Counted from the stretch's first letter, positions 28,464 to 39,970 are shown. The stretch is DNA of 64,000 nucleotides from Yersinia similis (GCF_001053095.1 NZ_CGBP01000006.1:62001-126000); one strand, 5' to 3'. Notes: a model not told the origin generated them from the letters alone. Program-made: numbers and translations.

Positions 28464-30311
28464 TCAAATAGACAGCTTGTTAATGCGCTTGCCGCCGTAA
28501 AGCAGGTTGACGATGGCACGAGTACCGACTATTGCGGTGAACATTGACGTTACAACACCGATTGCCGTTGTAATAGCAAAGCCTTTAATCGAACCAGTAC
28601 CCACAGCATAAAGAATAATTGCTGTGATAAGCGTCGTTATGTTCGCATCGACGATACTTGAAAAGGCACCTTTGTACCCTTCATGGATCGCTTGCTGGAT
28701 CGTCCGCCCGTTTCTATACTCTTCTTTTATTCGCTCGTTAATCAGTACGTTAGCATCCACTGCTACCGCCAGCGTCAATACGATCCCGGCAATACCCGGC
28801 ATGGTTAATGTCGCCCCCGGTAATAAGGACATCACGCCAACGATTAACACCAGGTTGGCCATCAGCGCAGTACTGGCAATCACACCAAACTTACGGTAGT
28901 AAATCACCATAAATAGGATGGATACAGCCAGCCCCCATAAACAGGCTTCTAAACCTTGCGCAATGTTCTGGGAACCCAAAGTTGGCCCGATAGTGCGCTC
29001 TTCCACAATCTGGATAGGTGCAATCAACGCACCAGCACGCAGTAACAGGGAAAGTTGACGCGCTTCAGCCGGGTTATCAATGCCGGTAATGCGGAAACTG
29101 TTACCTAAACGCGACTGGATGGTCGCTACATTGATAACTTCTTCTTGTTTAACCAGAATAGACCGGCCATTCGCATCTTTTTTACCGCTGTCTTTATATT
29201 CTACGAATAAAGTCGCCATCGGCTTACCGATATTGTCTTTAGTAAAATTAGACATCGCCGAACCACCCGCGCTATCGAGTGAGATATTAACCTGAGCCTG
29301 GTTATACTCGTCGGTACTGGAGGTTGAATCGGTAATATGGTCACCGGTCAAGATCACTCGTTTGTACAAGACAACCGGGCGGCCTTCACGGGTATTTTTC
29401 ACTTCCGAATCGCCAGGTACACGGCCAGAAGCCGCAACAGAAGCGTCAACGTTAGTGTTTACTAAACGGAATTCCAACGTTGCAGTCGCACCCAGAATTT
29501 CTTTGGCACGCGCGGTGTCTTGAATACCGGGTAGCTCAACAACAATACGGTCGGAACCCTGCCGTTGGACTAACGGCTCAGCGACACCTAGCTGGTTAAC
29601 TCGGTTACGCAGGATTGTAATATTTTGTTGAACCGCATATTCCCGAGCTTCTCGCAGACGCTCATCACTCATCACCGCTTTTAGCGTATTGCTGCCATTG
29701 GAGCTGAACACCAAATCACGATGGCGCGAAGAGAGGTAGCTGATAGCGTCATTGCGCGCTTTATCATCGCGAAAACGCACTTCAACACCATAGTTATCGA
29801 GCTTACGCACTGTGGCATACGGGATATTTTTCTCACGCAAATCAGTGCGTAAGGTATCCATCGTTTGCTCTTGCAGTTTGCCCAGCGCGGTATCCATATC
29901 CACTTCCATCAGGAAATGGACACCACCTCGCAGGTCAAGGCCTAATTTCATGGGTTCTGCACCCAATTTGGCAAGCCAGGAAGGTGTTGCCGGAGCCAGG
30001 TTCAGCGCGATAACGTATTTATCACCCATCGCCTCCACCAGTGCTTCGCGAGCACGTAGCTGGACATCAGGATCTCTAAAGCGAGCCAGGATTGCACCGT
30101 TTTCCAGCGCAATAGACTTGCTCGCTATGTTGTCTTTTTCTAAAATGTCACGGACTTGGACCAGCGTTGTTTCACTGGCGGCGATTCCTCGCGCACCAGT
30201 GATTTGAACAGCCGGATCCTCACCATAAAGGTTGGGAAGCGCATATAGCAGACCGATGAAGATCACAACGATCAGCATCAGATACTTCCACAAAGGATAA
30301 CGGTTTAACAC
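28464..30311 (-). CDS. secD: Protein translocase subunit SecD
   Basis: Inner-membrane RND-like subunit with a large periplasmic P1 domain that captures emerging preproteins. The 615-residue product has the same length as E. coli SecD. Helix 1 is near the N-terminus, the D1 motif is [15 protein letters not shown], and six C-terminal helices include [19 protein letters not shown] (D4/D5 motif region). It lies between yajC (27-base gap) and secF. Confidence 0.98.
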   Translation of the reverse strand: MLNRYPLWKYLMLIVVIFIGLLYALPNLYGEDPAVQITGARGIAASETTLVQVRDILEKDNIASKSIALENGAILARFRDPDVQLRAREALVEAMGDKYVIALNLAPATPSWLAKLGAEPMKLGLDLRGGVHFLMEVDMDTALGKLQEQTMDTLRTDLREKNIPYATVRKLDNYGVEVRFRDDKARNDAISYLSSRHRDLVFSSNGSNTLKAVMSDERLREAREYAVQQNITILRNRVNQLGVAEPLVQRQGSDRIVVELPGIQDTARAKEILGATATLEFRLVNTNVDASVAASGRVPGDSEVKNTREGRPVVLYKRVILTGDHITDSTSSTDEYNQAQVNISLDSAGGSAMSNFTKDNIGKPMATLFVEYKDSGKKDANGRSILVKQEEVINVATIQSRLGNSFRITGIDNPAEARQLSLLLRAGALIAPIQIVEERTIGPTLGSQNIAQGLEACLWGLAVSILFMVIYYRKFGVIASTALMANLVLIVGVMSLLPGATLTMPGIAGIVLTLAVAVDANVLINERIKEEYRNGRTIQQAIHEGYKGAFSSIVDANITTLITAIILYAVGTGSIKGFAITTAIGVVTSMFTAIVGTRAIVNLLYGGKRINKLSI

Positions 30312-30338
30312 GGTAGTTCCCTTCGGGAAAATCGAAAA

Positions 30339-30671
30339 TTACAGGGCCTTCATTGTACCTTTCGGTAACACGGCAGCCACGAAGTCACGCTTGATCATCA
30401 CTTCGGTAATGTCATTCAGCGCGATAACAACATAGCCCGTTTCCGCAACTTTAGTAACACGACCAATCAAGCCACCCGTTGTTAATACTTCATCACCTTT
30501 GCCAATAGAATCCATCAATTTTTTGTGTTCTTTGGCACGTTTTTGCTGTGGACGCAGGATCATGAAGTAGAAAATCAGACCGAATACCACCAGCATAATC
30601 ACCAGAGAATACGGGCTATTTTGAGCCGGAGCACCAGCGGATGCAACAGCATCGGAAATGAAAAAACTCAT
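30339..30671 (-). CDS. yajC: YajC, Sec translocase accessory subunit
   Basis: Small single-span inner-membrane protein that forms a complex with SecDF and YidC. The start at 30671 gives 110 residues (MSFFISDAVASAGAPAQ), identical in length to E. coli; the longer frame to 30737 is not supported. The membrane helix is at about 18-40, followed by the cytoplasmic RPQQKRAKEHKKLMDSIGKGD. It lies between tgt and secD. Confidence 0.97.
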   Translation of the reverse strand: MSFFISDAVASAGAPAQNSPYSLVIMLVVFGLIFYFMILRPQQKRAKEHKKLMDSIGKGDEVLTTGGLIGRVTKVAETGYVVIALNDITEVMIKRDFVAAVLPKGTMKAL

Positions 30672-30782
30672 TAAAATTCCCTCGATTGTTATCAATATCA
30701 GTAGTGTGAAATCAGTGCGATAAAACAGCCGCGACAAATCGTAACTGCTCTCTCTATAAATACAAAGACAATAATTTTAGAA

Positions 30783-31961
<1,179 letters not shown>

Positions 31962-31999
31962 TTATGCCGTTGAAAATACACAACCTGTGTGACCGAAAT

Positions 32000-33070
32000 T
32001 TATGGGTTAACCCTCTCTTGCGGTGCCCGTGGATTACGGCTGATAAACATAGCATCGCCGTAACTGAAAAAACGGTATTGTTCTGCCACAGCCTGCTGAT
32101 AAGCGTTCATGGTGTTTTTGTAACCTGCAAAAGCAGAAACCAACATTATCAATGTTGATTCAGGTAGGTGGAAGTTAGTCACTAACGCATCCACAACCTG
32201 ATAGTGATAGCCGGGATAAATGAAGATGCGGGTATCACCGAAGAACGGCGCAATTAACCCGTTTTCAGCGGCCTTAGCTGCACTTTCCAATGAACGTACC
32301 GATGTCGTACCGACAGCGACCACACGCTTGCCACGAGCTTTACAAGCCAGGACCGCATCAACCACCTCTTGCGGGACTTCCGCATATTCAGAGTGCATGA
32401 TGTGGTCTTCGATGGTATCGACACGTACTGGCTGGAAAGTCCCCGCGCCAACATGTAGTGTCACAAAAGCCATCTCAATGCCTTTTTCCCGCAGTGCCGC
32501 CAGCAGGGGTTCATCGAAATGTAATCCGGCGGTTGGCGCCGCAACCGCCCCCGGACGTTGACTATAAACCGTTTGATACAGTTCGCGGTCTGCATCTTCA
32601 TCAGGGCGGTCAATATAAGGAGGCAAAGGCATATGGCCGACTGCATTTAGGATGGTGAAAACATCCCGCTCATCGTCAAAACGCAACTCAAACAATGTGT
32701 CATGCCGTGCCAACATGGTCGCCCGGATACTTTCATCATCGCCCAATAGCAGTTCTGCGCCCGCTTTCGGTGCTTTAGAGGCTTTGACATGAGCCAATAC
32801 CCGGTGGTCATCCAAAACACGCTCGACCAGCACTTCGAGCTTGCCACCACTGGCTTTACGGCCAAATAAACGGGCCGGTATCACCCGAGTATTATTGAAC
32901 ACCAGCAGATCACCCGGCTCCAGCTTATCCAGCAAATCGGTGAAAATGCCGTGCGTTAACGTCCCCGTAGGGCCATCCAGCGATAACAAGCGGCAACCGC
33001 TGCGCTGAGGCTGAGGGTAATGGGCAATTAGAGCTTCAGGTAGCTCAAAAGAAAAATCGGCAACACGCAT
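32000..33070 (-). CDS. queA: S-adenosylmethionine:tRNA ribosyltransferase-isomerase
   Basis: Uses the ribosyl group of S-adenosylmethionine to turn preQ1-tRNA into epoxyqueuosine-tRNA. The start at 33070 gives 356 residues ([20 protein letters not shown]), equal to E. coli; a start at 33085 adds five residues with no family support. Conserved blocks are [42 protein letters not shown] and [17 protein letters not shown]. It heads the queA-tgt-yajC-secDF cluster and is divergent from acpH. Confidence 0.97.
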   Translation of the reverse strand: MRVADFSFELPEALIAHYPQPQRSGCRLLSLDGPTGTLTHGIFTDLLDKLEPGDLLVFNNTRVIPARLFGRKASGGKLEVLVERVLDDHRVLAHVKASKAPKAGAELLLGDDESIRATMLARHDTLFELRFDDERDVFTILNAVGHMPLPPYIDRPDEDADRELYQTVYSQRPGAVAAPTAGLHFDEPLLAALREKGIEMAFVTLHVGAGTFQPVRVDTIEDHIMHSEYAEVPQEVVDAVLACKARGKRVVAVGTTSVRSLESAAKAAENGLIAPFFGDTRIFIYPGYHYQVVDALVTNFHLPESTLIMLVSAFAGYKNTMNAYQQAVAEQYRFFSYGDAMFISRNPRAPQERVNP

Positions 33071-33271
33071 GGCTTTCCACTTCATCTAAGACCAAACCCA
33101 CACCAACAGGCCGTGTTGCTGCAAACTAATTTGAGTACCAGTGGTACACAAAATGGTAAAAAACAGCCTCATGGAGTCGGTTCACAAAAACAGGCGGCTA
33201 GTCTAGAGCCCTCAAGGGCTGGCTGCAAGAAATAAGGATAGTTCGTGGTGATTTGCATTATACTTCTTTAC

Positions 33272-33853
33272 ATGAACTTTCTCGCACACCTCCATCTGGC
33301 TGCTCTGGCCGACAGCTCATTGCTGGGTAATCTCTTGGCAGATTTTGTCCGTGGTAATCCACAGGGTGAATATCCCCCAGAAATTGTCGCTGGTATTATG
33401 ATGCATCGCCGAGTTGATGTTATGACGGATACGCAACCGTTGGTTAAAGAAGCTCGCACCTATTTCAGTGCTGAGTATCGCCGGGTTTCACCGATTACAC
33501 TGGATGTGCTGTGGGACCATTTTCTGGCGCGCCACTGGGATCAACTGGTACCAAATTGCACGCTACCCGATTTTCTTCAGTATGCACAGAGCCAGATTTT
33601 GCCACATTTGCCACATACGCCCGATCGTTTCCAAAGCCTTAATGCTTATCTGTGGTCAGAGCGTTGGCTCGAACGCTATGCTGAGCTCCCCTTCATTGCT
33701 GATGTACTACAAGGCATGGCGAATCGGCGGCCCAAACTAGCCGCCCTTGCAGGGTCTTTTTACGCTATAGAGCAACATTATCAACCGCTAGAAGACCTTT
33801 TTTTGACGTTTTACCCTGAAATGATGCGACATGCACAACATAAGCAGATTTAG
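33272..33853 (+). CDS. acpH: Acyl carrier protein phosphodiesterase
   Basis: Removes the 4'-phosphopantetheine group from holo-ACP. The start at 33272 gives 193 residues, equal to E. coli AcpH, beginning [20 protein letters not shown]. Conserved HD-like blocks are [28 protein letters not shown] and [13 protein letters not shown]. It is divergent from queA. A four-copy 20-bp tandem repeat lies 27 bases after its stop. Confidence 0.95.
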   Translation: MNFLAHLHLAALADSSLLGNLLADFVRGNPQGEYPPEIVAGIMMHRRVDVMTDTQPLVKEARTYFSAEYRRVSPITLDVLWDHFLARHWDQLVPNCTLPDFLQYAQSQILPHLPHTPDRFQSLNAYLWSERWLERYAELPFIADVLQGMANRRPKLAALAGSFYAIEQHYQPLEDLFLTFYPEMMRHAQHKQI

Positions 33854-33880
33854 ATTAAAACGTTCTTTGCTGTATACCCA

Positions 33881-33960
33881 TTTACGGTATAGCTATTGAA
33901 TTTACGATATAGCCATTGAATTTACGGTATAGCCATTGAATTTACGGTATAGCTACTGAG
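33881..33960 (+). repeat. Four tandem copies of a 20-bp unit downstream of acpH
   Basis: The unit tttacggtatagccattgaa occurs at 33881, 33901, 33921 and 33941 with one to three base differences among copies. There are no spacers, so it is a simple tandem array (a minisatellite/VNTR), not a CRISPR. The remainder of the spacer up to 34151 is AT-rich leader sequence of the peroxiredoxin gene. Confidence 0.9.
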
Positions 33961-34151
33961 TGCAGCCCACTTGCGCTTTTCAGCGAAATAGGTATCTTAG
34001 CAAGACTGCAAAACTAAAATCGTTTAACGATAGGCAAAAACTATCATAACAATTGGTATTTATTCCTTTCTTCATCACACTTAAATACCTATGCTGTTAC
34101 GATAATTTTTAAGACATCTGGTTAATCCATCCCTATTAACAGGAGTAATTT

Positions 34152-34754
34152 ATGGTTCTGGTAACTCGTCAAGCCCCTGATTTTACAGCGGCTGCTGTTC
34201 TTGGTAGTGGCGAAATCGTTGAAAACTTCAACCTGAAAAAGCACCTGAACGGCAGACCAGCCGTCCTGTTCTTCTGGCCAATGGACTTTACTTTCGTTTG
34301 CCCTTCAGAGTTGATCGCTTTCGACCACCGTTACGAAGAATTCCAAAAACGTGGTGTTGAAGTTGTTGGGGTTTCTTTCGATTCAGAGTTTGTGCATAAC
34401 GCATGGCGTAAAACCCCAGTTGATAAAGGCGGTATTGGCGAAGTTAAATACCCAATGGTTGCTGATATCAAACGTGAAATCCAGAAAGCCTACGGTATCG
34501 AGCACCCAGATGCTGGCGTTGCGCTGCGTGGTTCATTCCTGATCGACAAAAACGGTATTGTTCGCAGCCAAATCGTTAACGACCTGCCAATCGGTCGTAA
34601 CATCGACGAAATGATCCGTACCGTTGATGCACTGCAATTCCACGAAGAACACGGCGAAGTTTGCCCTGCACAGTGGGAAAAAGGCAAAGCAGGTATGGGC
34701 GCATCCCCAGATGGCGTAGCTAAATACCTGTCTGAAAACGCATCTAAGCTGTAA
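34152..34754 (+). CDS. Typical 2-Cys peroxiredoxin (AhpC/TSA family)
   Basis: Thiol peroxidase that reduces hydrogen peroxide and alkyl hydroperoxides in the cytoplasm. The 200-residue product has the peroxidatic Cys50 in FTFVCPSEL and the resolving Cys171 in EVCPAQW. The GGIG motif at residues 93-96 resembles the GGLG motif of over-oxidation-sensitive eukaryotic-type peroxiredoxins; the C-terminus shows KYLSEN rather than a clear YF motif. It is closer to the Tsa type than to E. coli AhpC, and no ahpF is adjacent, so the reductant is probably thioredoxin (inference). The ribosome binding site AACAGGAGTAATTT lies upstream. Confidence 0.95.
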   Translation: MVLVTRQAPDFTAAAVLGSGEIVENFNLKKHLNGRPAVLFFWPMDFTFVCPSELIAFDHRYEEFQKRGVEVVGVSFDSEFVHNAWRKTPVDKGGIGEVKYPMVADIKREIQKAYGIEHPDAGVALRGSFLIDKNGIVRSQIVNDLPIGRNIDEMIRTVDALQFHEEHGEVCPAQWEKGKAGMGASPDGVAKYLSENASKL

Positions 34755-34792
34755 TAAGATTTAAGCCGTTCCCGATAAGCTCGGGAGCTATC

Positions 34793-34828
34793 AAGCCAGT
34801 TAGTTCACACTGACTGGCTTTTTTTTAC
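34793..34828 (+). terminator. Terminator of the peroxiredoxin gene
   Basis: The 8-bp stem AAGCCAGT / ACTGGCTT (34793-34820) is followed by a run of eight T residues. It starts 38 bases after the stop codon. Confidence 0.9.
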
Positions 34829-35109
34829 CTCCTAATACCGACCCTCATTTCGATTCATCATACCTTATTTCCAATCAGTCACTTTCCTTCCATTACTTTT
34901 ATATCTATAAAAATCAATATATTGAATGAAAAATCCTCCCATCCTGATATTTAACAAAAAATTAATGAGTCTCACAAAATAATAATTCTGCTATTAATTA
35001 TAATTGATGTGTAATTTTCACATTCCACAAACAAAGCAGCGTTTTTAGTGCTGTCAGACAACGATGACCGGGTAACTCCCGGCAGGCAGGAGCACAATAA
35101 GGAGTCCGT
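34829..35109. other. Spacer before ggt, no gene seen
   Basis: An AT-rich leader region with only a very small hairpin (CGGG / CCCG, about 35070-35086) just before the ggt ribosome binding site AAGGAGTCCGT. No open frame or repeat is visible. Confidence 0.5.
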
Positions 35110-36873
35110 ATGTTTTTAACGAAATGGAATAAGCCATTAGCAGTATTAGCTTTACTGGTAAGTGGCACGCTGCATGCCGCCTCCACACCTGCGGTGGAAG
35201 AGAAAAATGGCATGGTTGTGACCTCCCAGTATCTGGCTTCACAGGTTGGGGCAGATATTTTAAAAATGGGCGGTAATGCTGTTGATGCCGCGGTAGCAGT
35301 AGGATATGCCCAGGCAGTAGTAAATCCTTGCTGTGGCAATATTGGCGGGGGGGGGTTTATGACCATTCATCTTGCCGATGGAACCGATACATTTATTAAC
35401 TTTCGTGAAACCGCCCCTTCCACCGCCAATGCTGATATGTACTTGGACAAAGATGGTAACGTTACCAAGGATGCCAGTTTGTATGGCTATCTAGCGGTAG
35501 GTGTGCCTGGTACTGTATTGGGCATGGATAGTGCGCAAAAGAAATACGGCAAACTAACCCGTCAGCAAGTCATGGCACCAGCTATCCGTTTGGCCCGTGA
35601 CGGCTTTATCCTGACTCGCGCCGATACTGATATTCTGGACACTACCGTCAAACGTTTCCGTCAGGATCCTGAGTCTGCCCGTATCTTCCTGCGTAAAGAT
35701 GGAGAGGCACTACAACCGGGTGATCGTCTGGTTCAGGCCGATCTGGCGGATACGTTAAGCGCGATTTCAGAGAAAGGGCCGAATGCGTTCTATCAGGGCA
35801 AAATACCGCAAGCCGTGGAAGCAGCGGCTAAAAAGAGGGGCGGAATACTGACCGCCGCCGATTTCGCCGATTATAAAATTACCGAAACCGCACCAATCAC
35901 CTGTAGTTATCGCGGTTATAAATTCGTTTCAGCCCCTCCGCCGAGTTCCGGGGGCGTCACATTATGTGAAACGCTGAATGTTTTGGAGGGCTATAACCTC
36001 AAAAGTATGGGCTTTAACTCCGCTGACTATATCCATACGCTAACTGAGGCAATGCGCCATGCCTATATGGACCGCAATACCTTCCTCGGTGACCCAGAGT
36101 TTGTTAAAAATCCGCTTGACCGCCTACTGAGCAAAAGCTACGCCGACGATATCCGTAAACAGATCGTCGCCAACAAAGCGACACCATCAGTTGAAGTACA
36201 ACCGGGTATGCAACCTCACGAAAAACCGGAGACAACACATTACTCCATCGTCGATCATGAGGGTAATGCCGTTTCTACCACGTATACCGTTAATGGTCGC
36301 TTTGGTGCCGTGGTTATTGCTCCTGGTACCGGCTTCTTCCTCAATAATGAAATGGATGATTTTACAGTTAAAGTTGGCGAACAAAATTTGTACGGATTGG
36401 TGCAAGGTGCAACCAACGCTATCGCCCCCGGTAAGCGCCCACTATCGTCAATGAGCCCGACACTAGTGACCAAAGATGGAAAAACATTTATGGTCTTGGG
36501 TTCACCGGGCGGCTCACGGATTATCAGCATCACGCTGCAAACCGCCTTGAACGTCATTGACCACGGTATGGCTCCGCAAGAAGCGGTTGATGCACCACGT
36601 ATTCACCATCAGTGGCTACCCGATGAAGTCTATTATGAGCAACGCGGTGTATCAGCGGACAGTCTAAATATCCTGAAGAATATGGGGTATAAGATGGTTG
36701 AACAGAGTCCTTGGGGCGCAGCGGAGTTGATTTTAGTCGGCCTGCCCGGTGTTGAGGGCGTAAGCCCGGCTAACTCGGGTAATGATTCTGCTGTCTCGGG
36801 CAAAGTCCGTGAGGGCTACCTGTACGGTGCCAATGATGTCCGTCGCCCAGCGGGGGCTGCTATTGGCTACTAA
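35110..36873 (+). CDS. ggt: Gamma-glutamyltranspeptidase (glutathione hydrolase)
   Basis: Periplasmic Ntn-hydrolase that cleaves glutathione and gamma-glutamyl compounds. The 587-residue precursor has a signal peptide ending near LHAAS. It self-cleaves before the nucleophile Thr376 in ETTHYSIVDHEGNAVSTTYT, giving large and small subunits. GGNAVDAAVAVGYAQAV, FRETAP and PSSGGVTLCETLN are family blocks. The frame is intact, but it contains a run of nine G residues (35347-35355, coding for a Gly-rich loop) that could slip. Its stop codon lies inside a 19-bp tandem repeat. Confidence 0.97.
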   Translation: MFLTKWNKPLAVLALLVSGTLHAASTPAVEEKNGMVVTSQYLASQVGADILKMGGNAVDAAVAVGYAQAVVNPCCGNIGGGGFMTIHLADGTDTFINFRETAPSTANADMYLDKDGNVTKDASLYGYLAVGVPGTVLGMDSAQKKYGKLTRQQVMAPAIRLARDGFILTRADTDILDTTVKRFRQDPESARIFLRKDGEALQPGDRLVQADLADTLSAISEKGPNAFYQGKIPQAVEAAAKKRGGILTAADFADYKITETAPITCSYRGYKFVSAPPPSSGGVTLCETLNVLEGYNLKSMGFNSADYIHTLTEAMRHAYMDRNTFLGDPEFVKNPLDRLLSKSYADDIRKQIVANKATPSVEVQPGMQPHEKPETTHYSIVDHEGNAVSTTYTVNGRFGAVVIAPGTGFFLNNEMDDFTVKVGEQNLYGLVQGATNAIAPGKRPLSSMSPTLVTKDGKTFMVLGSPGGSRIISITLQTALNVIDHGMAPQEAVDAPRIHHQWLPDEVYYEQRGVSADSLNILKNMGYKMVEQSPWGAAELILVGLPGVEGVSPANSGNDSAVSGKVREGYLYGANDVRRPAGAAIGY

Positions 36874-36918
36874 TTAATCTACTGGCTACTAATTAATCTA
36901 ATGGCTATTGATTAAGCT
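36862..36918 (+). repeat. Three tandem 19-bp units overlapping the ggt stop codon
   Basis: ATTGGCTACTAATTAATCT (36862-36880), ACTGGCTACTAATTAATCT (36881-36899) and a decayed third copy (36900-36918). The first unit contains the last two codons and the TAA of ggt. Confidence 0.8.
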
Positions 36919-36970
36919 ATTGACCGATTACTAACCAAACTGTCGGCGGCGAAATATCTGAAAAAGAGTA

Positions 36971-37000
36971 TCCCCCATCGAACTATTGGTGGGGGAAATT
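36971..37000. terminator. Hairpin between ggt and the SDR gene
   Basis: TCCCCCA (36971-36977) pairs with TGGGGGA (36990-36996). It lies between two convergent stops; the reverse-strand tail CTCTTTTT is the more terminator-like side. Confidence 0.5.
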
Positions 37001-37026
37001 AATCAGACTTACGCGTATTAATTGTG

Positions 37027-37116
37027 AACAAAAAGCATTAACATTAATGATTAATCATGAATAAAAACATTAACTATGGATAAAACATAAACTATAGATA
37101 AAAAGTATTACCACGG
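37027..37116. repeat. Imperfect AT-rich direct repeats overlapping the SDR stop codon
   Basis: Related units of 18-20 bp built on ATAAAAACATTAACTATGG run across 37060-37116, with looser copies upstream from 37027. The last unit contains the SDR stop codon (37108-37110). Confidence 0.5.
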
Positions 37117-37788
37117 TAATGAATGTCCCTGATAGTCAATAAATCCGTGGCCCCCTTTCCCTGAAGCCTGTTCGATTTGATCGACAACGCCCTTCACACT
37201 GGTAGTAATCGTCAACGGTGCCGCATCACCGCCCATATCCGTTTTCACCCAACCGGGATGAATCGATAATACCGTCAAGGTAGGATCTGCTACTTCTGCC
37301 ACCAGATTACGCGTCATCATATTCAATGCGGCTTTACTGGCTGAATACAACGGTTTATGCCCAGAAACATTGTGACCAATACTGCCTAACTGGGAAGACA
37401 TAAACGCCAATACGCTCTGGGTTGGATTGCGCTGTGCCAGCAAATGTTGAGCAATTCGGATAGGAGAGATAGCGTTAGTCTGGAACAGTTCCTGGATTTC
37501 ATCTGGTGTGGCATCAACCGCAGATTGGTGTGCTGGCCCAGAAATTCCGGCGTTAACAAATATCAGGTCGAATCGCTGCCCCTGTACTTGTGGTAAAAAC
37601 TGCCTAATGCTTTCTGGCTGATTGATATCTAATTTTAACCAATGGGCGGCATGTGCTGACGTATCTTGAGCGGCACCACGTGTGGTCGCGGTGACAAACC
37701 ATCCGCGGCGGCTAAGCTCATCAACCAACCCTAGCCCTAATCCCCGTGAAGCACCAATAACCAATGCCGTTCTTTTCGCTGTGCCCAT
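37108..37788 (-). CDS. Short-chain dehydrogenase/reductase, substrate unknown
   Basis: Classical SDR oxidoreductase of 226 residues. The nucleotide-binding motif GASRGLG is at 12-18, the NAG stabilising motif at 79-81, a serine in MSSQLG at 131-132, and the catalytic pair Tyr148/Lys152 in LYSASKAALN. An Arg at 15 suggests NADP(H) preference (inference). HPGWVKTDMGGDAAP is the usual C-terminal loop. The reaction cannot be inferred; C-factor-like SDRs are the nearest type I recall. It lies downstream of malZ but behind the malZ terminator, so it probably has its own promoter. It is convergent with ggt. Confidence 0.93.
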   Translation of the reverse strand: MGTAKRTALVIGASRGLGLGLVDELSRRGWFVTATTRGAAQDTSAHAAHWLKLDINQPESIRQFLPQVQGQRFDLIFVNAGISGPAHQSAVDATPDEIQELFQTNAISPIRIAQHLLAQRNPTQSVLAFMSSQLGSIGHNVSGHKPLYSASKAALNMMTRNLVAEVADPTLTVLSIHPGWVKTDMGGDAAPLTITTSVKGVVDQIEQASGKGGHGFIDYQGHSLPW

Positions 37789-37817
37789 ATCATGCTCCTT
37801 TCAGTGAGTGTTATTCG

Positions 37818-37857
37818 CCCTATAAATATTCTCTTGTCCCTATAAATATTATCTTAC
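37818..37857. repeat. 20-bp tandem duplication upstream of the SDR gene
   Basis: CCCTATAAATATT occurs at 37818-37830 and 37838-37850 with similar flanks, giving a 20-base period. Confidence 0.55.
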
Positions 37858-37863
37858 TGGAGC

Positions 37864-37903
37864 GAAAAAACAGCTCAGTTATAACTGAATTGTTATTACT
37901 GAG
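37864..37903 (-). terminator. malZ terminator
   Basis: A 12-bp stem with one mismatch (37874-37885 / 37892-37903) is followed on the reverse strand by CTGTTTTTTCG. It begins about 40 bases after the malZ stop. Confidence 0.75.
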
Positions 37904-37942
37904 CCGCTCTGGTGAGTCATCCGTCGCCGCGCCTTTTGAAAG

Positions 37943-39772
37943 TTAGCACTTACCAACGCCGCACCATAAGGTGACACTCTTACCCTCCAGCCACACGTTT
38001 ACGCCAGTATCACTGACAGCCAGACCTCCTCCACCTTCCAGACGCTGCCACTCAGCCACATTGAGTAAAGGAGAGGGTGGCAGGAAAATATCCGTATCAC
38101 CGGAACGTTGTATCGCCACCATCACACGCTCAGTTTGATAACTACGAATAAAAACCAGGGAATCACCACTGGCATGGATCACCTGACAACCCCCGCGCCG
38201 CAACGCTATGCTTTTGTGGCGTAAAGCCGCCATACGTTGACACAGTGATAATAGGTCATGATCCCACAGAGCCTCATCCCACGGGAACGGCTTGCGGCAG
38301 AACGGATCATTCCCTCCATCCAGCCCAATCTCATCACCATAAAATAGGCAAGGCACGCCAATCCAACTAAACAACCATATTAGCGCCATTTGCATACGGG
38401 TTTTATCACCATTCAACAAGGTAAGAAAACGGGCAGTATCATGACTATCTAATTGATTAAATAAACGGAGTTGCTGACTATGGGGCAATCCCGCACGGTA
38501 CTCATCCATCCAGTGGGCGCAATCCGCAGCATCCAGTTTTATAGGATGGCAAGCCACATCCAGCTCTGCCAGAAAACTACGGACTGGCAAAGCAAAACCC
38601 ATATAATTCATTGCCGCGTCTTCCACTCCAGCGTGCAACCAATTACGTGCATCGCCAAAATGTTCGCCCAGAATATAAGCCTGCGGATTTTCTTCTTTTG
38701 CTGCCTGATAGATACCGTGCAGATGCTGCAAATTCCCTTTAGCGCCACCATCCTCCCCGAGCATGTGTACGACATCCAGACGCCAGCCATCAATACTGTA
38801 TGGTGGCCGTAACCAATAACGCACCACGCTGTCATCACTGCGATAGATTCGTTCAGCAACCTCTTCATTGGCAAAATTAAGTTTTGGCAAACTGGCATTA
38901 CCTTTCCAATCTAATGCTCGTCCATCAGGGAGGAACGTAAACCAACCACGATAAGGAGAATCTTCGTGATGGCAGGCGCCGTTTTCCCCTTGTTGATAGC
39001 GATCAAACCAGCGATGAGAATCACCAGTGTGGTTAAACACACCATCGAGTACCAACTTTATTCCTACTTCACGGGTGGCGGCTCGCAATTGCAGAAAATC
39101 ACGCTCTCCCCCCAAATAGGGATCAACCTGATAATAATCTTCAGTATCATATTTATGCACACTTGGGGCGGTAAAAATGGGGTTCAAATACAGCGCAGTG
39201 ACCCCTAGTTGCTGCAAATAAGGGATTTTCTGACTAATACCGGCCAGGTCGCCACCATAAAATGTCGATGCGGCATGCACATCATCCAATGGCTGCTGCC
39301 ACTCGCGGCGAGATACCGGGCAACCGGCAGCGTGATGAATATAACTCCCCTCCTGCACACCATGCTCTGCCTGACTACTGGCAAAACGATCGGGGAAGAT
39401 CTGATAAAAAATTTGGTCCGCAACCCACTCAGGCCCGCTATCGGGTACATCTATAGCAAACTGTGCCAACTGTGCTGGAGGGATAACCGAGAACCCCAAC
39501 GGGCCAAACCACTGTTGGCGGTCATCCCATAATAGTTTGAAGCAGTAGCGCCGGGTTGGCTGCCCCTCATATAAAGGTAAAGAAACGCTATAGCGCCAGC
39601 GATCATGGCTCTTATGCCTCTCCATCGTGAGCAGCCACTCTTCATTATCTGGCTCACAACGCAGAAAGACTTGCGCGGGTAAACTATCACCTTGCAACCA
39701 TAGCGTGATATGTAATGCGTCGTCTTCCAAACGAACAAAAGGCGAGACCGGAAGGTGCCAACCACTAAGCAT
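37943..39772 (-). CDS. malZ: Maltodextrin glucosidase
   Basis: Cytoplasmic GH13 enzyme that releases glucose from the reducing end of maltodextrins. The 609-residue product has an N-terminal beta-domain (about 1-120) and the TIM barrel with the classical motifs: DGVFNHTGD, GWRLDVVHM (nucleophile Asp333), ILGEHFGDA (acid/base Glu370) and LDSHDTARFL. The length agrees with E. coli MalZ (about 604). In E. coli it follows acpH/queA on one side and proY on the other; here acpH is separated from it by the peroxiredoxin, ggt and SDR genes. Confidence 0.96.
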   Translation of the reverse strand: MLSGWHLPVSPFVRLEDDALHITLWLQGDSLPAQVFLRCEPDNEEWLLTMERHKSHDRWRYSVSLPLYEGQPTRRYCFKLLWDDRQQWFGPLGFSVIPPAQLAQFAIDVPDSGPEWVADQIFYQIFPDRFASSQAEHGVQEGSYIHHAAGCPVSRREWQQPLDDVHAASTFYGGDLAGISQKIPYLQQLGVTALYLNPIFTAPSVHKYDTEDYYQVDPYLGGERDFLQLRAATREVGIKLVLDGVFNHTGDSHRWFDRYQQGENGACHHEDSPYRGWFTFLPDGRALDWKGNASLPKLNFANEEVAERIYRSDDSVVRYWLRPPYSIDGWRLDVVHMLGEDGGAKGNLQHLHGIYQAAKEENPQAYILGEHFGDARNWLHAGVEDAAMNYMGFALPVRSFLAELDVACHPIKLDAADCAHWMDEYRAGLPHSQQLRLFNQLDSHDTARFLTLLNGDKTRMQMALIWLFSWIGVPCLFYGDEIGLDGGNDPFCRKPFPWDEALWDHDLLSLCQRMAALRHKSIALRRGGCQVIHASGDSLVFIRSYQTERVMVAIQRSGDTDIFLPPSPLLNVAEWQRLEGGGGLAVSDTGVNVWLEGKSVTLWCGVGKC

Positions 39773-39970
39773 AAAATTCTCCTGCTTTAACCAAAACTAT
39801 TCCTGTGAAGACTATCTGGTGCAGACATTAACCTGATGCAGGCACTAGCCTTATTCAGATACTAACGTCGCGACACATTCATCTGAGATATACGATTTTT
39901 GATACAAACCATTTATTAGATGTAACCACTTGATAGATATAACCAATTGTTATGCATGGTTATTTTACAG

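Noticed and set aside
33881-33960. Possible CRISPR array
   Set aside because: The 20-bp units are directly adjacent with no spacers and no cas genes nearby, so it is a simple tandem repeat.
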